Notes: generated by a model from the letters alone, not told the origin. Counted from the stretch's first letter, positions 20,701-32,428 are shown. The stretch is DNA of 64,000 nucleotides from Lineus longissimus (GCF_910592395.1 NC_088316.1:2852001-2916000), one strand, 5' to 3'. Made by a program: numbers and translations.

Positions 20701-22926
20701 TAATAAATGCTTCCTTCCTATGATAATATCAGTTACAGCAATCGTCAACAAAATAAATCGCTTTATCTATGACATGGCACAGGTTTGTATTACGGGGGGG
20801 GGGAAGCTTGTCCTAGGCTGAAGCTAAGGGGTGCAGATCTTTGGAAGGTAGTACTAATTTTATTTCTTTCATGGTGCCAACAGCATTGCAGCTTTGAGGC
20901 GTGCAATAAGTGTAGGTTGGGTTTAGTTTTTCGTCGTCATCAGTCTTATTGGGTCGCCATCAAAACCGTGTAGAAAATGGCCTCGTTTGCTATGATTTAT
21001 GCATCATAAAAGCAGCTTATCATATTTCTTATTTCCGTTTTTTGGTTTGTTTCATAATCAGATATTGCGTGGCTTGTGGGTGGCGTCAATGCAGTTAATG
21101 GGCTAACATTGTGTATGATGAAATTATTTGCGTGGTTATCTCGGTGATCCTTCGGGGAGGGGCTCCTATGAATGCTATATGTGATGAATCGCTACGGTTA
21201 AGGTAAAGCAGTACAATGATAGCTCCATTACAATTACAGTTTCTGTTTGCATTAAAGGGACAACCTGAGCGTGCTATTTACCTGGCGAGGAGGATAATGA
21301 CACTGCCTGTTGCCATGCGCCGTTACTTCTTCTATCACACTAATGCTGATCTTGAACAATAATTCTCGCGAGTGCTGCGAGGAGGTCTAGAACATAGCTT
21401 ATGAATTTCTGGCATGTCAAAATCCATCCTAGTGGATTGTTAATTGCAGTCCAATGATTTTTCAATTAATATACTGTTTAGAGAAGTCACGGTCCATCTG
21501 GAAGTCATTTTGGGATGAAAAACCAACATATCCCAAGTTGTCCCAATATATAATGTATGCTGACAGCTCTTTCTACACTGTAGAAGCTTCACTTACCATG
21601 CTGGATTCGTTCAAGTCGAAAAAACCGCTAATAAAAAGCTGTACCTTGACAACTGTAATTTCTGCAATTGGAAAACGAATTTATCTCAATTACATCTACA
21701 TTCGAAATTGTGCTGGGTCCCGATTAGATTGAAAAAAAACGAACATTGAAGAAATCTACTCAGTTTTTTTGCGCAGCGGCCCAAAAGGACAGTGACATTT
21801 ACTTCTGTTTTACCCTATTGAATTTAGTCTATACAATTTTTTTTGGATAATACTAGGGACTTTTCACGGATCCGTGATAAGTCTCTGATCTCAACCTCGC
21901 TCGTGACCAGGCTAAAACGTACCATCAGTGTTCGCGCTTGGTCTAACCTTTCCATTTGCTCTGCAAAGAATCTTATCCGTGAAGACCTCCAAGGAATCAT
22001 TGGCGAACGATGGGTGCTTAAGTAAAGTATGACAGGATGAAGTGATGTCGGCTTCTGTGAATGTCCTGAAAAAACGAGAATAGGCATACTCTATCCGCGA
22101 AATTGAAAGGTCAATTTCGCATTCAAAAAGTCCGACCTTTTCTCTATACAACCACATGACAAGTAGGCGGTCATGTGCAAACTGTCTCCATGTATATCAT
22201 TCGATATTCATTACTAGTAAACTTCCTCATGTACATTTATTGAGCGTACATTATGACACATAATATGTAGAGTAGCATACATCCGGAATATCTGTATGCG
22301 CATCTGACCTGGTAATTCCGCGGATAGGGTACACCAGAAGGCACTCCCCGAGTACGTGACCAAGAACTCTCCCTAGGCACGTATTCCAAGAACCTCTCGT
22401 TGCGACCATTCTTTAGAAAGCTCTCAGTGTGCATGATCTAATAGTGAATACATGTACATGTATCTTCAATATTGGGCACAAAGCGGCTCTAGGTGGTCAG
22501 AAGAGGGATTGGAGGCAGTGGGGCGGGGTCCGACCTCCCGTTATAAAGAAAGCCATAAATTATTCCGGTTCCAGAAAACGATATCTGTCTGATCACCATA
22601 AAAATACACTTACTCACAGTACCACAGTTCTCCAAATATGCTTGTTCATTTCGACGTGTTTTCTGGACACTATGGACAGTTCTGCTTGGAAAATTCAATT
22701 TGACTATCAAACCATTCTTTACAGGTCGTTTCAGATAAATGGTTAGTCACAAATCTGCTCTGCAAGGGATCCCGGCGTCCCGAAAAAGACTATTCCCCCA
22801 CAAAGAAGGTGACCTTGAGGTACACTAAGTGGGTCAAGGTCACCTTCTTTGAGGGGGAATAGTAACTCACCACAGAAGGAGGAAAATATAGAAAGAACTG
22901 AGCGTTACGATTGTTGCTCCATCCAT
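17492..22926 (-). CDS. Glycine-receptor-like Cys-loop chloride channel subunit (9 exons)
   Basis: Nine exons join with matching phases to 1317 nt (438 residues plus stop): 22926-22871, 22065-21923, 21661-21597, 20618-20389, 20219-20137, 19557-19420, 18875-18711, 18367-18168, 17728-17492. Order of features: signal peptide; ligand-binding domain with [11 protein letters not shown] and DIWRPD; Cys-loop [15 protein letters not shown]; a second Cys pair in loop [13 protein letters not shown], typical of GlyR/GluCl/HisCl rather than GABA-A receptors; TM1 [18 protein letters not shown]2 with the anion motif PAR; TM3 [17 protein letters not shown]; a short intracellular loop of about 60 residues; TM4 and the ending [16 protein letters not shown] after TM2 is closest to glycine receptors. 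Ligand could be glycine, glutamate, histamine or another; loop C keeps Y and T at glycine-contact positions. The 83-bp and 138-bp exons match vertebrate GlyR exon sizes as I know them. Pore position 6' is Leu instead of the usual Thr. Confidence 0.92.
18168..18367 (-). CDS. GlyR-like exon 8: TM2 end, TM3
   Basis: Acceptor ctgatttccag, donor TTAAAG|GTAAGTTG; 200 nt. Encodes [20 protein letters not shown] and then [20 protein letters not shown], ending in the charged start of the cytoplasmic loop ([19 protein letters not shown]). Confidence 0.93.
18711..18875 (-). CDS. GlyR-like exon 7: loop C, TM1, start of TM2
   Basis: Acceptor cttacatgtag, donor CTGACAG|GTACAAG; 165 nt. Encodes [20 protein letters not shown], the TM1 segment [18 protein letters not shown], then [16 protein letters not shown] at -2' to 0' predicts anion selectivity. 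Reading the codons CTG GGG TTA CTG ACA gives Leu at 5' and 6'. Confidence 0.93.
19097..19345 (-). mobile_element. LINE-type 3' end with (TTGA)n tail
   Basis: Within a GlyR-like intron. Read on the minus strand it ends AGCGCCTTGAGCAGG ... GGCGCTCTATAAGACATTG followed by TTGATTGATTGATT. The same ending style occurs at 50040-50116 on the plus strand. The part at 19237-19345 also resembles 31685-31790, so a dispersed repeat is involved. Confidence 0.55.
19420..19557 (-). CDS. GlyR-like exon 6: loops B/F
   Basis: Acceptor attaaatttcag, donor CACGG|GTAAGAG; 138 nt. Encodes [18 protein letters not shown], then [20 protein letters not shown], bringing the first cysteine of the second disulphide. The Trp of the GlyR IFEW motif is replaced by Phe. 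Confidence 0.9.
19606..19777. mobile_element. 172-bp MITE with ACCGGTGTG ends (copy 1)
   Basis: Bounded by ACCGGTGTG and CACACCGGT; inverted ends extend to about 24 bp with mismatches (ACCGGTGTGACAGCGGATAT against ACCGGTGTGCAAGGGATAGC). A nearly identical copy of the same length is at 40072-40243. Lies in the intron between GlyR-like exons 5 and 6. No clear target duplication. Confidence 0.8.
20137..20219 (-). CDS. GlyR-like exon 5: Cys-loop
   Basis: Acceptor ttcttacattgcag, donor AGTT|GTAAGTTG; 83 nt. Encodes [20 protein letters not shown] followed by CPIRIES, the 15-residue disulphide loop that defines the family (13 residues between the cysteines). Confidence 0.95.
20389..20618 (-). CDS. 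GlyR-like exon 4: loops D and A
   Basis: Acceptor gtcaatttcag, donor CAAAG|GTAAAG; 230 nt. Contains [26 protein letters not shown] and [16 protein letters not shown] with a sequon. The arginine and serine (NFSQR) that contact glycine in GlyR loops D and E are kept. Confidence 0.92.
21597..21661 (-). CDS. GlyR-like exon 3
   Basis: Acceptor ttttccaattgcag, donor ATG|GTAAGTG; 65 nt. Encodes [18 protein letters not shown] and SSM, matching the conserved V.V...I.S...V.E..M strand of Cys-loop receptors. One codon shorter than the 68-nt exon usual in vertebrate GlyR. Confidence 0.85.
21923..22065 (-). CDS. GlyR-like exon 2: N-terminal extracellular
   Basis: Acceptor cgttttttcag, donor GATG|GTACGT; 1+47 codons+1 base. 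Encodes [10 protein letters not shown] near its start and [18 protein letters not shown] at its end, which corresponds to the LL..YD..IRPN segment of glycine receptors but is poorly conserved. Supported mainly by phase agreement on both sides. Confidence 0.7.
22789..22863. repeat. 75-bp hairpin beside the exon 1 splice donor
   Basis: Arms of about 30 bp (ACTATTCCCCCWCAAAGAAG and on to GTGACCTTGA) with one mismatch and a loop of about 15 nt. The right arm begins eight bases inside the first GlyR-like intron, directly after the donor GTGAGT. Confidence 0.85.
22871..22926 (-). CDS. GlyR-like exon 1: signal peptide
   Basis: Begins [18 protein letters not shown], a typical signal peptide core, and ends with two bases of a split Trp codon at donor TG|GTGAGT. 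An acceptor-like ccatttcag lies 7 bp before the ATG, suggesting a further 5' UTR exon. A long hairpin starts eight bases into the following intron. Confidence 0.75.
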
Positions 22927-24640
22927 TGCTCTCCTGAAATGGAAATTATGCACACTGAAGTGAAAGTGCGAATTGAACATGAATTTCAGAGAGAGAGGTG
23001 ATGTAATTATTAGGAAACATCAACTCGAGTACGTGCGCCATCATTGGTAAGTTATGCCGAGTCGACAAAAAGTATACTTACCCGGCAGCACTTCAGAAAT
23101 AAACATCATAGCATACGTTCACTTCGTGCTTTGATGTCATTTCTAAATATTACGCAAGCAAGTATTCTTCGCCAATGGCATTACTCGATTGACATCATGC
23201 ATGTGACTTCAGGTTCTCACAGCGTATCAAACCCGAAAAAGCAATATCGGATCGAAAATAAAATTGTAACGGATCCTAAAAGCTTTTAATCTTACAAATA
23301 ATCTTGGATGGTTGGCCATTGTTGGCCTTTTGCTAGGATTCAAATGCAAGATCGCCTCCTCTCAATTTTCTGTTTTGGACGAACTTCAGCCAAGTTAAGA
23401 TGATTACCAACGAAGAAAATGTACAGGGGAGGGCAATGCCTTGCAGTGGGTGTTTGTAGACCTTTTTGAAGGTTGAAGGTGACACACAATGGTCCCTCGT
23501 GGATCTGATCTGTTTCTAAGTGATAATCCTGATTGAAATCTGTCGCCATATGACATAGATCAAACGCAGTATCGTGATGAGTTTGCATCTAAACGAGCTG
23601 TGACATATCATGGACTGCTGCGTAATAGAACACCAAGTATTGATTAAATCTCTAATTTATTATACCTATACACTGATAACTGAAGATTTTTTTATTTTTG
23701 ACGTTATAAATTACAATTGTACAAAAAAGATTTTATGTTGTTTTATTACGCACGACAGCATCAACAATCCCACTGACACTGCCACTGCCACTGACTACAT
23801 CTTCATGAACATCATGTTTTTGCGTGCGCACGCACGTGGTGGTTCAGGCGAAACGACCAACGATGACATTCGCAACCATGGGGTTAATCAATTACGAATC
23901 AACAACACACTTTCATTCGCTAAAATAAACTCTGTTGATTAATCCTTTTTGTCATGAATCATCACGTCCGAAAGCTTTTTATTAGCAGGATATGAATTAC
24001 AAGCTCGGATATCCGTTGTCTAGGGAGCGCTTTTGATGTGGATAACAAATATTATGAATGGAACTTTCATACCACATGCAATCCTATAAAAGTCTGTATT
24101 GATAATATCCGTTTATCTAAAGTTTGCTAGATAGAAAACATAACATTTAGCAAAGGGTTGGCCGATTTGTGCATTTGGATTTTTGACATCCTGATAATAT
24201 TATAAACGTCGTTTGTCCATTGGTCAAAACTGTCACTGACTCAGCGGATGTATTTAGCTAAACATTAATTTTTGTATTGATTAGCATCAATTTCTTCCTT
24301 AGAAATTTTGTCGACCGCTAACTTTTTTTTGAAGCGAAACGGGTTTTCTAACTCTAACCAGAGTCTTTCTAAAAGACTCTGCTTCAACTCGGAGCACACC
24401 TGAATGTGCTATTAATTAGCTTACTCAATTAGGCCACTCCGAGTGTTTGGTTCACCCCTCACTAACCCCATTCAACATAGGTCTTTGATCTTTGATGCCC
24501 TATTTTGGGAAGCTCTAGTATTTTTCACAGTTTTTTTTAGAAATTCGAACAATGTCGGATTTTTTCGGATAAAGTTAGAGAAAGCGTGAAGAAGTCGAAA
24601 AAGCCCTTAAGTGGCGCAGATGACTGCACTTTCTCATAAA
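22927..24640. other. Intergenic upstream of the GlyR-like gene
   Basis: Presumably contains the promoter and any 5' UTR exon of the receptor gene. No open frame with recognisable features. A hairpin AGAGTCTTTCTAAAAGACTCT lies at 24360-24380. Confidence 0.4.
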
Positions 24641-24667
24641 ATTGAATAGTTAAAATAACTATTCAAT
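24641..24667. repeat. Perfect 12-bp inverted repeat, 3-nt loop
   Basis: ATTGAATAGTTA, AAA, TAACTATTCAAT. Lies just left of a larger MITE-like hairpin in AT-rich sequence. Confidence 0.8.
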
Positions 24668-24699
24668 ACTAATTTTTTACTACTCTGATAGTTGCTATT

Positions 24700-24825
24700 G
24701 CACCGACTGTGAAACTAGTTGTTTTAACTACCAAAATAGTAATTTTTACCATTTTAATGGTAGTTATACTACCTTTTTTAGTTGGAACAACTAATTTTAG
24801 TTTTGACTAATTTCACAGTTGGTGC
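24700..24825. mobile_element. MITE-like hairpin, GCACCRACTGTGAAA ends
   Basis: Left end GCACCGACTGTGAAACTAGT and reverse-complemented right end GGCACCAACTGTGAAATTAG are similar over about 30 bp; the interior is AT-rich with ACTA/TAGT motifs. No protein. Target duplication not resolved. Confidence 0.6.
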
Positions 24826-24914
24826 CAAAGGAACTACCGAATTACATGTAGTTGTTTTTACTGATCAATTTTAAGAGTGTGTAATTCTACCTTGTGGTTG
24901 AAGTCGGATAGGGA

Positions 24915-25110
24915 ATCTGAAGGGTGCCCAACCTCTCCAGTATATACATGGAGGCATTGAAAACCTATCTTTTTAAATTAGCCTATTTTTAAATCCGTTT
25001 TTAATCATGTGGTCCTAAATTGTTTTATTGCTGTATTTTAGTACTTTGAGCACATTGTTTCTTAGATTGTAAGGTGCCTTTGAGCAATTCGTTGATAAAG
25101 GCACCTAAAA
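24915..25110 (+). mobile_element. Probable LINE ORF2 3' remnant
   Basis: The plus strand encodes a short stretch SSIYMEALKTYLFKLAYF followed by a stop, like the C-terminal end of CR1/L2-type reverse transcriptase ORFs, and continues with a tail containing ttgagcaa. Too short and diverged to classify. Confidence 0.3.
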
Positions 25111-28100
25111 GTATGTTTTAGTAATCATAATGAATAACGTGTACATGTAAGTATACAAATTGTATCAACAGCACAAATTGCATGCACCGTGGTATCAGAT
25201 ATGGGACTGTTTAATGGAAAGATTGTGAACTTGGGCTATTTTCATCACATTAATCATTGTCTAATCGATTACTACTGCTGAAAGTGCGATCAACGATTAA
25301 AGCATTTAGCTTAATCACGTTAATTGCATTAACTAGTATATCATATTCTCCCTTGGTGCAGTTGTCCATTTCGATAAAGCGTTGGCCGACGCTGGGTTGA
25401 TGTGACGATGATCACAACACAATTAACTGAGTAGATGGGAAATAATCAGTTGGTTAAAAATGGCCCCGTTCTGCTAATGAACCAAATATGCAACAACGAA
25501 GCTTTGTTTGAAGAACATTTTTAGTTTACCACACAGCTTAGGTATTTCCCGACGGCTTACATACTATTCAACCACAATTACAGTGAGAGCCAAGTCAAAG
25601 TATATACTACTAGAGTGGTATTGGTGTTTCCATTTGCAATCCCACAGTACACTCCAGAACCAGTGGACCGGCCTCCTCCCGCACCCAGAGTGCATGAATA
25701 GTATGACGAAATAAACTGCCCCGGGAGTCTAAAGTAATGATGATATTTCAGCATGAGCTGCACGTCCACACAAACATGGCCAAGCCAATAAAACAGCCGA
25801 CAGTCTCCCAGCAAAGGTCGGTCAAGTTCATTGATCTGATTCCTGTGAGCGAAATAACAAGAAGATCACCTTTTTCTAGAAGATCACCTTGTCTCTACCC
25901 TTCGTCCGCTCAATATCGTCTGTCTATATGTCCATTAAAATACCATTTCCACAATATGTTGATGTTTTCTTTTTGCTTGCTACACTAGGATTAGCAGTCC
26001 GCATTCATTTGCATGTTGACCGTTTTAGCCGTTGTATAGCCGTATAGTTGAGGGCATAATAATACCTCTTATCAAGAACTAATAAAAACTAGTCTTCTCA
26101 TAATGCAACTACTGGTCAAATTATGACGGATGTGACGAGGAAACCAAGTTCTAAAATCAACTTCATACTAGCATTGACTTCTAATGATTCGTATAAGAAT
26201 GTCAAGGTAAATGCATTGAAACCTCTCCCACTAAAAACCTGCGGATTCTGCCAAGCGCTGTATGAGACAAGACCACAATTGATTTTTTAAGCCTTTTAGC
26301 AGTTAAATTGTCAATGTTTGACCGCGACGCATCAAAGAATGCGTGGTGTTGTGAATCTGAAATTTAGATTATGTTATTCCGGACAGTCGGGCAGGTAAAT
26401 GGTGAAAAATAAACTGGTGATTGACCACGGAAATTTTTTGATAATCGACAAATTAGACAGACTTTGATATTTCCACTCTTTTCAGCCAACTGGCAGAAAA
26501 AACTCAAAACACGCCCCCTATTACCCAATTAGCAAAATTCGAAATTAATTTTTTCATCAAATAATTTCTTTATATCTGTAGACTTGCCACAACAAATATT
26601 TTTTCATTACCTCTCCAAATATGTACTTGAGAGTTAAAAACATGCACTCGTCTAATTGATAGGCCTCGACCCTCCAACCTATGAATATTCATTAGTCTTG
26701 TCTCGTATAGTAGACCAATAATGGGAAGATCTTGGAGGCCAACATCCGGATGCAAAGGAATGATGATATATCCTCCCAATCAAGATACGGTTTTGATTGT
26801 TCATCAAACATCGTATTCTTCTTATCAAATTATGGTATGAAGACGGCAAATAATGCCATGATTTAAGAGTTATGATTCTCATCATCGGGAATACGACTGC
26901 TTGAACGGAAAAGGTGCGGGCTAGAGTGCACAGTACACTCCCTATGGTCTGTTAGAAATTTACCACCTTATTGCCATTGGGAAAGTGCCCTTTTGAAAGT
27001 TTAGAAGAAGATTAGAACAGAGTTTAAGAAGGGTATAACAAGCAAAAGACGGGTACCTACAGGTCTGCTGAGCTGGTCACCGCATGTTGTCAGTGGTACC
27101 CCCAGGTGTCACGAATCCGTGCAAATACTAGTATTAACAAGAATAGATAAAGAGTCTTTATGAATTCTTGGTATTAAATATATGAAAGGCAAATGAAATG
27201 TTTAGCATCTGCTTTCGATCGGGATACTTGAAGACCAAGCCCCACTCTGTTACACTGTGGAAAGCGGCGTGCGAAGCAGCGTTATAATTGATAAGCTCCG
27301 ACGATCAGTGTAACGAACACTTACTTTAATTTGTAAAGATTTGTTGATGTTGGGTCGCTAGTTACGAAATTGAATCCAAATTGAATTTTAGGTGGAGTCA
27401 CTATCACCTACCTGAAGGCCTAACGTTAACCCGTTGTCCTTATCTATCCTTACCCCGAGTAAAGAACGGTTTAAAGCAAAGGTCCGTTTGTGAATATAAC
27501 GAGCTAACAGGTTATGGCTAATAGTTCGGACTATGAAGAATATTTTTACTCCAAGGCTGTAGTTTTGCTAACATCGGTTGTGGTTATCCTGAGTTACTAA
27601 TGGGGTTCAAGCAAAGGTAGGTGTCAGTTGCACATGCTAACTGCTCATTACAGGCGAACAGATCACCACCGGCCGGTTGCATGGATTGACTATGACCAAC
27701 CACGAAGGTGGTGATTGTCGGCTACGTCACGTCCCTCGCTTTGTTCCCTCCATACGTACATGTACATGTACCAGGGTACCACTATCAATTCGTCATAGGC
27801 CGTGGGGCCGGGAGTTCAGAAAAGAGCTTAACAATTACATCCCTCGTCGCATAAAAGGCCAGCGAAGTTCGTTAGAAATTTGAAGTTTGTACTTGACTTT
27901 GGGTTCAATTGCGTAACAGGTACTGAAGATAAATTTCAGCATTGTCGTTGTGTTGATTGATATACAAATACCATATGCATTTATACCAAGTTCCAACAGA
28001 GTTGTATGCATGACAGCTGCACACGGCATTGTGTATAACTGCATTCTACTTTCCTTCCCCACATCATAGATACATGTACGAACGGCTTTGAGCAATTCTG

Positions 28101-29940
28101 ATTTTGATCCATTATTGACTGAAGGAGTGGATTCTGTGTTATGAAGCTTAAGCAAAACAAAGCTTCACGTGGTTGATATCAACATCAGCAGGCCTAATGA
28201 TCACAAACCTATATAACCCCATGAAGGAGTTGATGTGAAACAGACCTTCAACACTTGAGCTGCCTTTGAGAAATCTACGCTCCGAGAAAACACATCCTCT
28301 CTCGCTTTGTGGCCTGGGTGTGTTTTTTGTTTTTGTGTTTAAGTTAGCTCAAACCATTGGCCAATGCACTAGACAGTACAGTGCATTGCAATCACACTGC
28401 GGCAAAAGCACTGATTTCCGAAGTACATGTAGTACACATTTTAAGTTGTAAATTACGGTTCATTCGCCCAGCTAGGGTTGTAGGGTAAGGATAGGTTTCC
28501 ACTGAATGCGATAAAATGATCATAAGATTTACTAATGTATAGCACTAAATCCAACTGGTTTCAATCACTCAAAGCACTTCACATTATTATTATTGGACTG
28601 TACATTCATGATTCAAGCTCTACTCTCTGGGAGTAGTCGGAGCTGCAGCTATACAGCGCCCAGGACTAACATTCATAGTTTGTCCTCCCTGCCAGCAGTT
28701 GCTTGAATCGCACTACAGCGCAAGCAATATCACCAAACAAAATCTTTTGTTAGTTCAGTTTGGATGCAGTGAATCATAAAAGTACAAAGCAGTAACGTTA
28801 AAATACAGCCTTGCCATCGCACTCATAGGAATAATCTACCCTTACGTTGTTAAAGGGTAAAGCGGGGAATACATGATTTGATAGCGAGTTGTGCTTGCGT
28901 CTGCAATGCGATTAAGATGTCAATGAGGCAGCGATTGCGATATTTCTACCTGCTGGTGTTCTGGAGTGAGATAATTGACGAAATGAAACATATGACGAAC
29001 TTGACGATTCGGCGGTGCAGCCCTGTGGGTCGGCATGACCACGCTATCGTATCAACGGTGTCAGTGGCCGAATCGTATGGTGAATTCTCCGCTAAAAATG
29101 TATCCACAAACATATTCTTGCACAACACTGGATTGACAAACAAGGAAAAATCAGCCAAAAAACTGTGTACTTCTAATATCAAGGTCAACTCACCCCTGTA
29201 TGTATCCTATACCTTATTTTACTCTGCTCCTTATTTAGTTGTAATGACGCTGAACGACTGGATTCCACGAGATATGACCGACATCTCAATTTGCAACGAA
29301 ACAAGTATTACTTTCATCACAGTACTCGGAATGGTGATTGACATTGTGTTATAGCGTCAATGATAAAGCCAAGAATTCTTAATTTCGGATGGCAACCAGG
29401 GTTAGCTGCATAGTGAACAGTGAGCTATGTATAGTCCGGGTTTAAAACCGTGGCATCCAGTTTGTCATATTCACTTCAATTTCTATACTGTGATCCTACC
29501 ACAGGAACTGAAAAAAGAGAGGATTTAATCATCATCCATTACAGAAGCATTTGCAAATGTCGGAGACGTCCTGCATGGTATCCTGCTTAGTTGCTTTAGC
29601 TTAAATCGCTCCGATAAAATATATATATATCATATTTCTATATTTTTGTATTTTGCAGCCCACGCAAATGCGAAAGTGAGTTTTTGTATTTATCCCGAAG
29701 AATCCGTATCCGTGTTCGAGGATAGACCAGTTGCAGAGTTAGGAGAGGTTTAGGCACAGGCAGCCGATGATTCGCTGTTCAGCCGGTCTACATCAAGTCA
29801 TCACCTACAGGTTCAGTTCTGGGAATGACCCACCAATATACTAGTAGGCCGACCGTGTCGCAAATTATGAAAACACGCCAAACTATCTATCAACTTATCT
29901 ACCATACCATCACATTGGCTAAAGCACAATATGGCCATCC
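25111..29940. other. Gene-poor stretch
   Basis: No supportable exon. A plus-strand frame from an ATG at 28917 to 29354 is open for about 145 codons (FYSAPYLVVMTLNDW, NETSITFITVLGMVIDIVL) but has no recognised domain or splice context and may be chance. A (ATT)n stretch at 28583 next to aaagcacttcac looks like the end of an inverted LINE/SINE tail. An (AT)n run is near 29620. Confidence 0.35.
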
Positions 29941-29942
29941 TA

Positions 29943-30437
29943 GCCTGCAAATAAGGTTGTTGATGACAGCCTCGCCTGCGAATGAGGTTGCTAATGACCA
30001 CAGCCTCGCCTGCGAGGTTGTTGATGACGTTCCCGCCTGCGAATGAGGTTTCTAATGACCACAGCCTCGGCTGCGAATGAGGTTGCTAATGACACCCTCG
30101 CCTGCGAGGTTGTTGATGACATTCTCGCCTGCGAGGTTGTTGATGATGGCCACGCTTGCGAATGAGGTTTCTAATGACCGCAGCATGGCCTGCAAGGTTG
30201 TTAATGACAGCCTCGCCTGTGAATAAGATTGTTTATGATAGTCTCGCCTGCGAATGAGTCCGCCTGTGAGGTTGTTGATGATATTCCTGCCTGCAAATGA
30301 GGTTGTTGATGATGGCCACACTATAGCGAATGAGGTTATTTATGACGGCCGTGCCCGCGAACGAGAATATTGATGACAGCCTCGCCTGCGAGTCAAGTTG
30401 TTTATCACAGCCTCGTCTGTGAATGAGTTCATTGACA
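29943..30437. repeat. Degenerate tandem array, about 28-32 bp unit
   Basis: About 15 imperfect copies of a unit like CCTCGCCTGCGAATGAGGTT followed by GYTRATGACA. Units vary in length because the AATGA segment is sometimes missing. Frames through the array give translated repeats that are not considered genes. Confidence 0.8.
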
Positions 30438-31165
30438 CAATGCACATTTGTGAGGTGTCCGTTAATCAACAAGAGGCAATACAGCGGTAGTTCAGCTATT
30501 TCTCTACAAGGGCCACCGCCCACCCATGCATATTTGGCTCATCTCACCCTCACCCACGCCCCTAAAAATACAACATCCCATTCCTGTCCAGTCCTTTCAA
30601 CATAATGTGTTCAATACAACTCCATTTTTTCATCTCTCTAGCGTCCAACCCCAGACACATATGTCTGGCTCGTCCAATATAATATTGATGGCAGTTGCAT
30701 CTAGTTTTCATTGAAAAGGCAGATCACTTTTGGTAATTAATCAATTAGTTAGACATTTCCCTTGTGGGCTGTTAGATATGCGACCCAGCCATTGTGTTAT
30801 CAACTTAGGTGACGAACCATTAGAACAACTTTCTATTGGTCCGGATCAGGCCTCCACCATCCGTGCATGTTGACAGTAATGATGGGACCATATTTACTTG
30901 GCACAACGTAAACGAAAGGTACTTTCGTCGAGCAAATGAAGTCATATAAAAAATATGATTTACTGGTTTTTGAAATTCGACAGGGAGTTAAAGGGGTACG
31001 CTGTATTTGATCGTGGGTCAGGTAAATAGAAGTGCAGTAATACACAATGCTGTAGTGCAATTATCATGCATGCAACTTGGCTGAAACGTTGGTATACATG
31101 CATATAATATTTATATATCTTTCTACACAACAGCAAAGTTAAAACTTTTATTCTGTAGGTACATA
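30438..31165. other. No feature seen
   Basis: Intergenic DNA between a tandem array and a MITE; nothing supportable. Confidence 0.4.
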
Positions 31166-31346
31166 CAGTCGAACCTCTCTATTAGGGACACCCTCGGGAC
31201 TGACGAGTGCTGTCCTGAATAGAGAGGTGTCCTGATTAGAGAGGTTAAATTGAATGGAAACGACCACTTTGGGACCAAAGATAGTGTCCCTAATAGAGAA
31301 GGTGTCCTTAATAGAGAGGGTGTCCTTAATAGAGAGGTGTCCACTG
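31166..31346. mobile_element. 181-bp Tc1/mariner-pogo type MITE with TA duplication
   Basis: Flanked by TA on both sides. Ends begin CAGTCGAACCTCTCTATTAG and, reverse-complemented, CAGTGGACACCTCTCTATTA. The interior repeats the motif TGTCCYTAATAGAGAGG several times. TA duplication and CAGT ends fit the Tc1/mariner (pogo/Tigger) superfamily. Confidence 0.75.
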
Positions 31347-32428
31347 TAATTACGAACTGGAAGCTTTTCAGTTATAAATTTATTTTTGACAAACGGATCA
31401 CTACAGGCGTCACTTATTGATAAATGCCATTTTGGCCACTCCGATCACTTGCGAGCCAGAAGCATGTTTAAATACTGCAACAGATTTCAAAGTTGCATAA
31501 TATGTCGTCTTCGAATGCGATATAATCACCAAAATTGAGACGAAAATGTAAGATATGTGTTGGAATCAATGCTGTCATGTTTGCGGATACAGCACCGGCA
31601 GCTTATGACAAGCTCGCCTGTACCACGCGCCCATCTTTTTGTTCTCTTCATGGTGGTCGTTATTGTATAATCTTAAAGGGACAATGTAGGAATTGACAAA
31701 GCCTGGCAAGTTAAAGTTAACTTTTTAAACGCCAGACGTCGCCCCTTCCGACAAACCCATTTCCAATCTCAGCGAACCTGGTCGAAACGACTTCCTCTTT
31801 GTTGTATTCGACTAACGCCACCTGGCTTGATCGATTAGTTATCGACAATAAGGTTAAATAATTGCGGTAGCTATTATCAAAAATATACGAGGCGAGCTTA
31901 TATAGTTTTGCTATTACTTAAGGTTAAATAATCTAACCAAATCAGACCAAGCAAGTGTTCGAACGTCGTTGTTTCCACGACAGCCGCAAGACTGTATTGG
32001 ACAGACAGTGCTTGTTAAAACGCTGTATCGTCGTCTTGAACGATGAGAGTATAACTGTCGGCTGCAGGGCAGATTGATGAAAAGTTCGAGATGAACATGA
32101 CCTGACGGTTCGATTTGGAATACACTCCACTCATTCGCATTGGTGCAAGCAACGGCGTCCTTCCCAGAGTTGATGACTTGTCCTCGAAACAAATGGCCCG
32201 GTGATTCTGAAACTAAGCTAAATATATTTAAGACGCTGGGTTACATATTTTGACAGGAGTACTTTCAAAAGTGCAATGAACGGTAGAAAAATGACAAAGT
32301 CGCACAGTCCTTACGCGTGTCTCATTCCGAGTACTGATTGAACTAATCCTCAAATACACTAATGTTTCCTTTTAAACTAGACTTAGATCATGCCTGATGA
32401 TCAATGCTGATTAATGACACTAACACTG
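31347..32428. other. Intergenic with an old dispersed repeat
   Basis: 31685-31790 resembles 19237-19345 (gacaaagcctgg / gacgtcgccccttcc blocks). No gene seen. Confidence 0.35.

Noticed and set aside
22489-22710. Possible GlyR-like N-terminal exon (frame with [11 protein letters not shown])
   Set aside because: No usable donor, and the exon at 21923-22065 satisfies both phase constraints instead.
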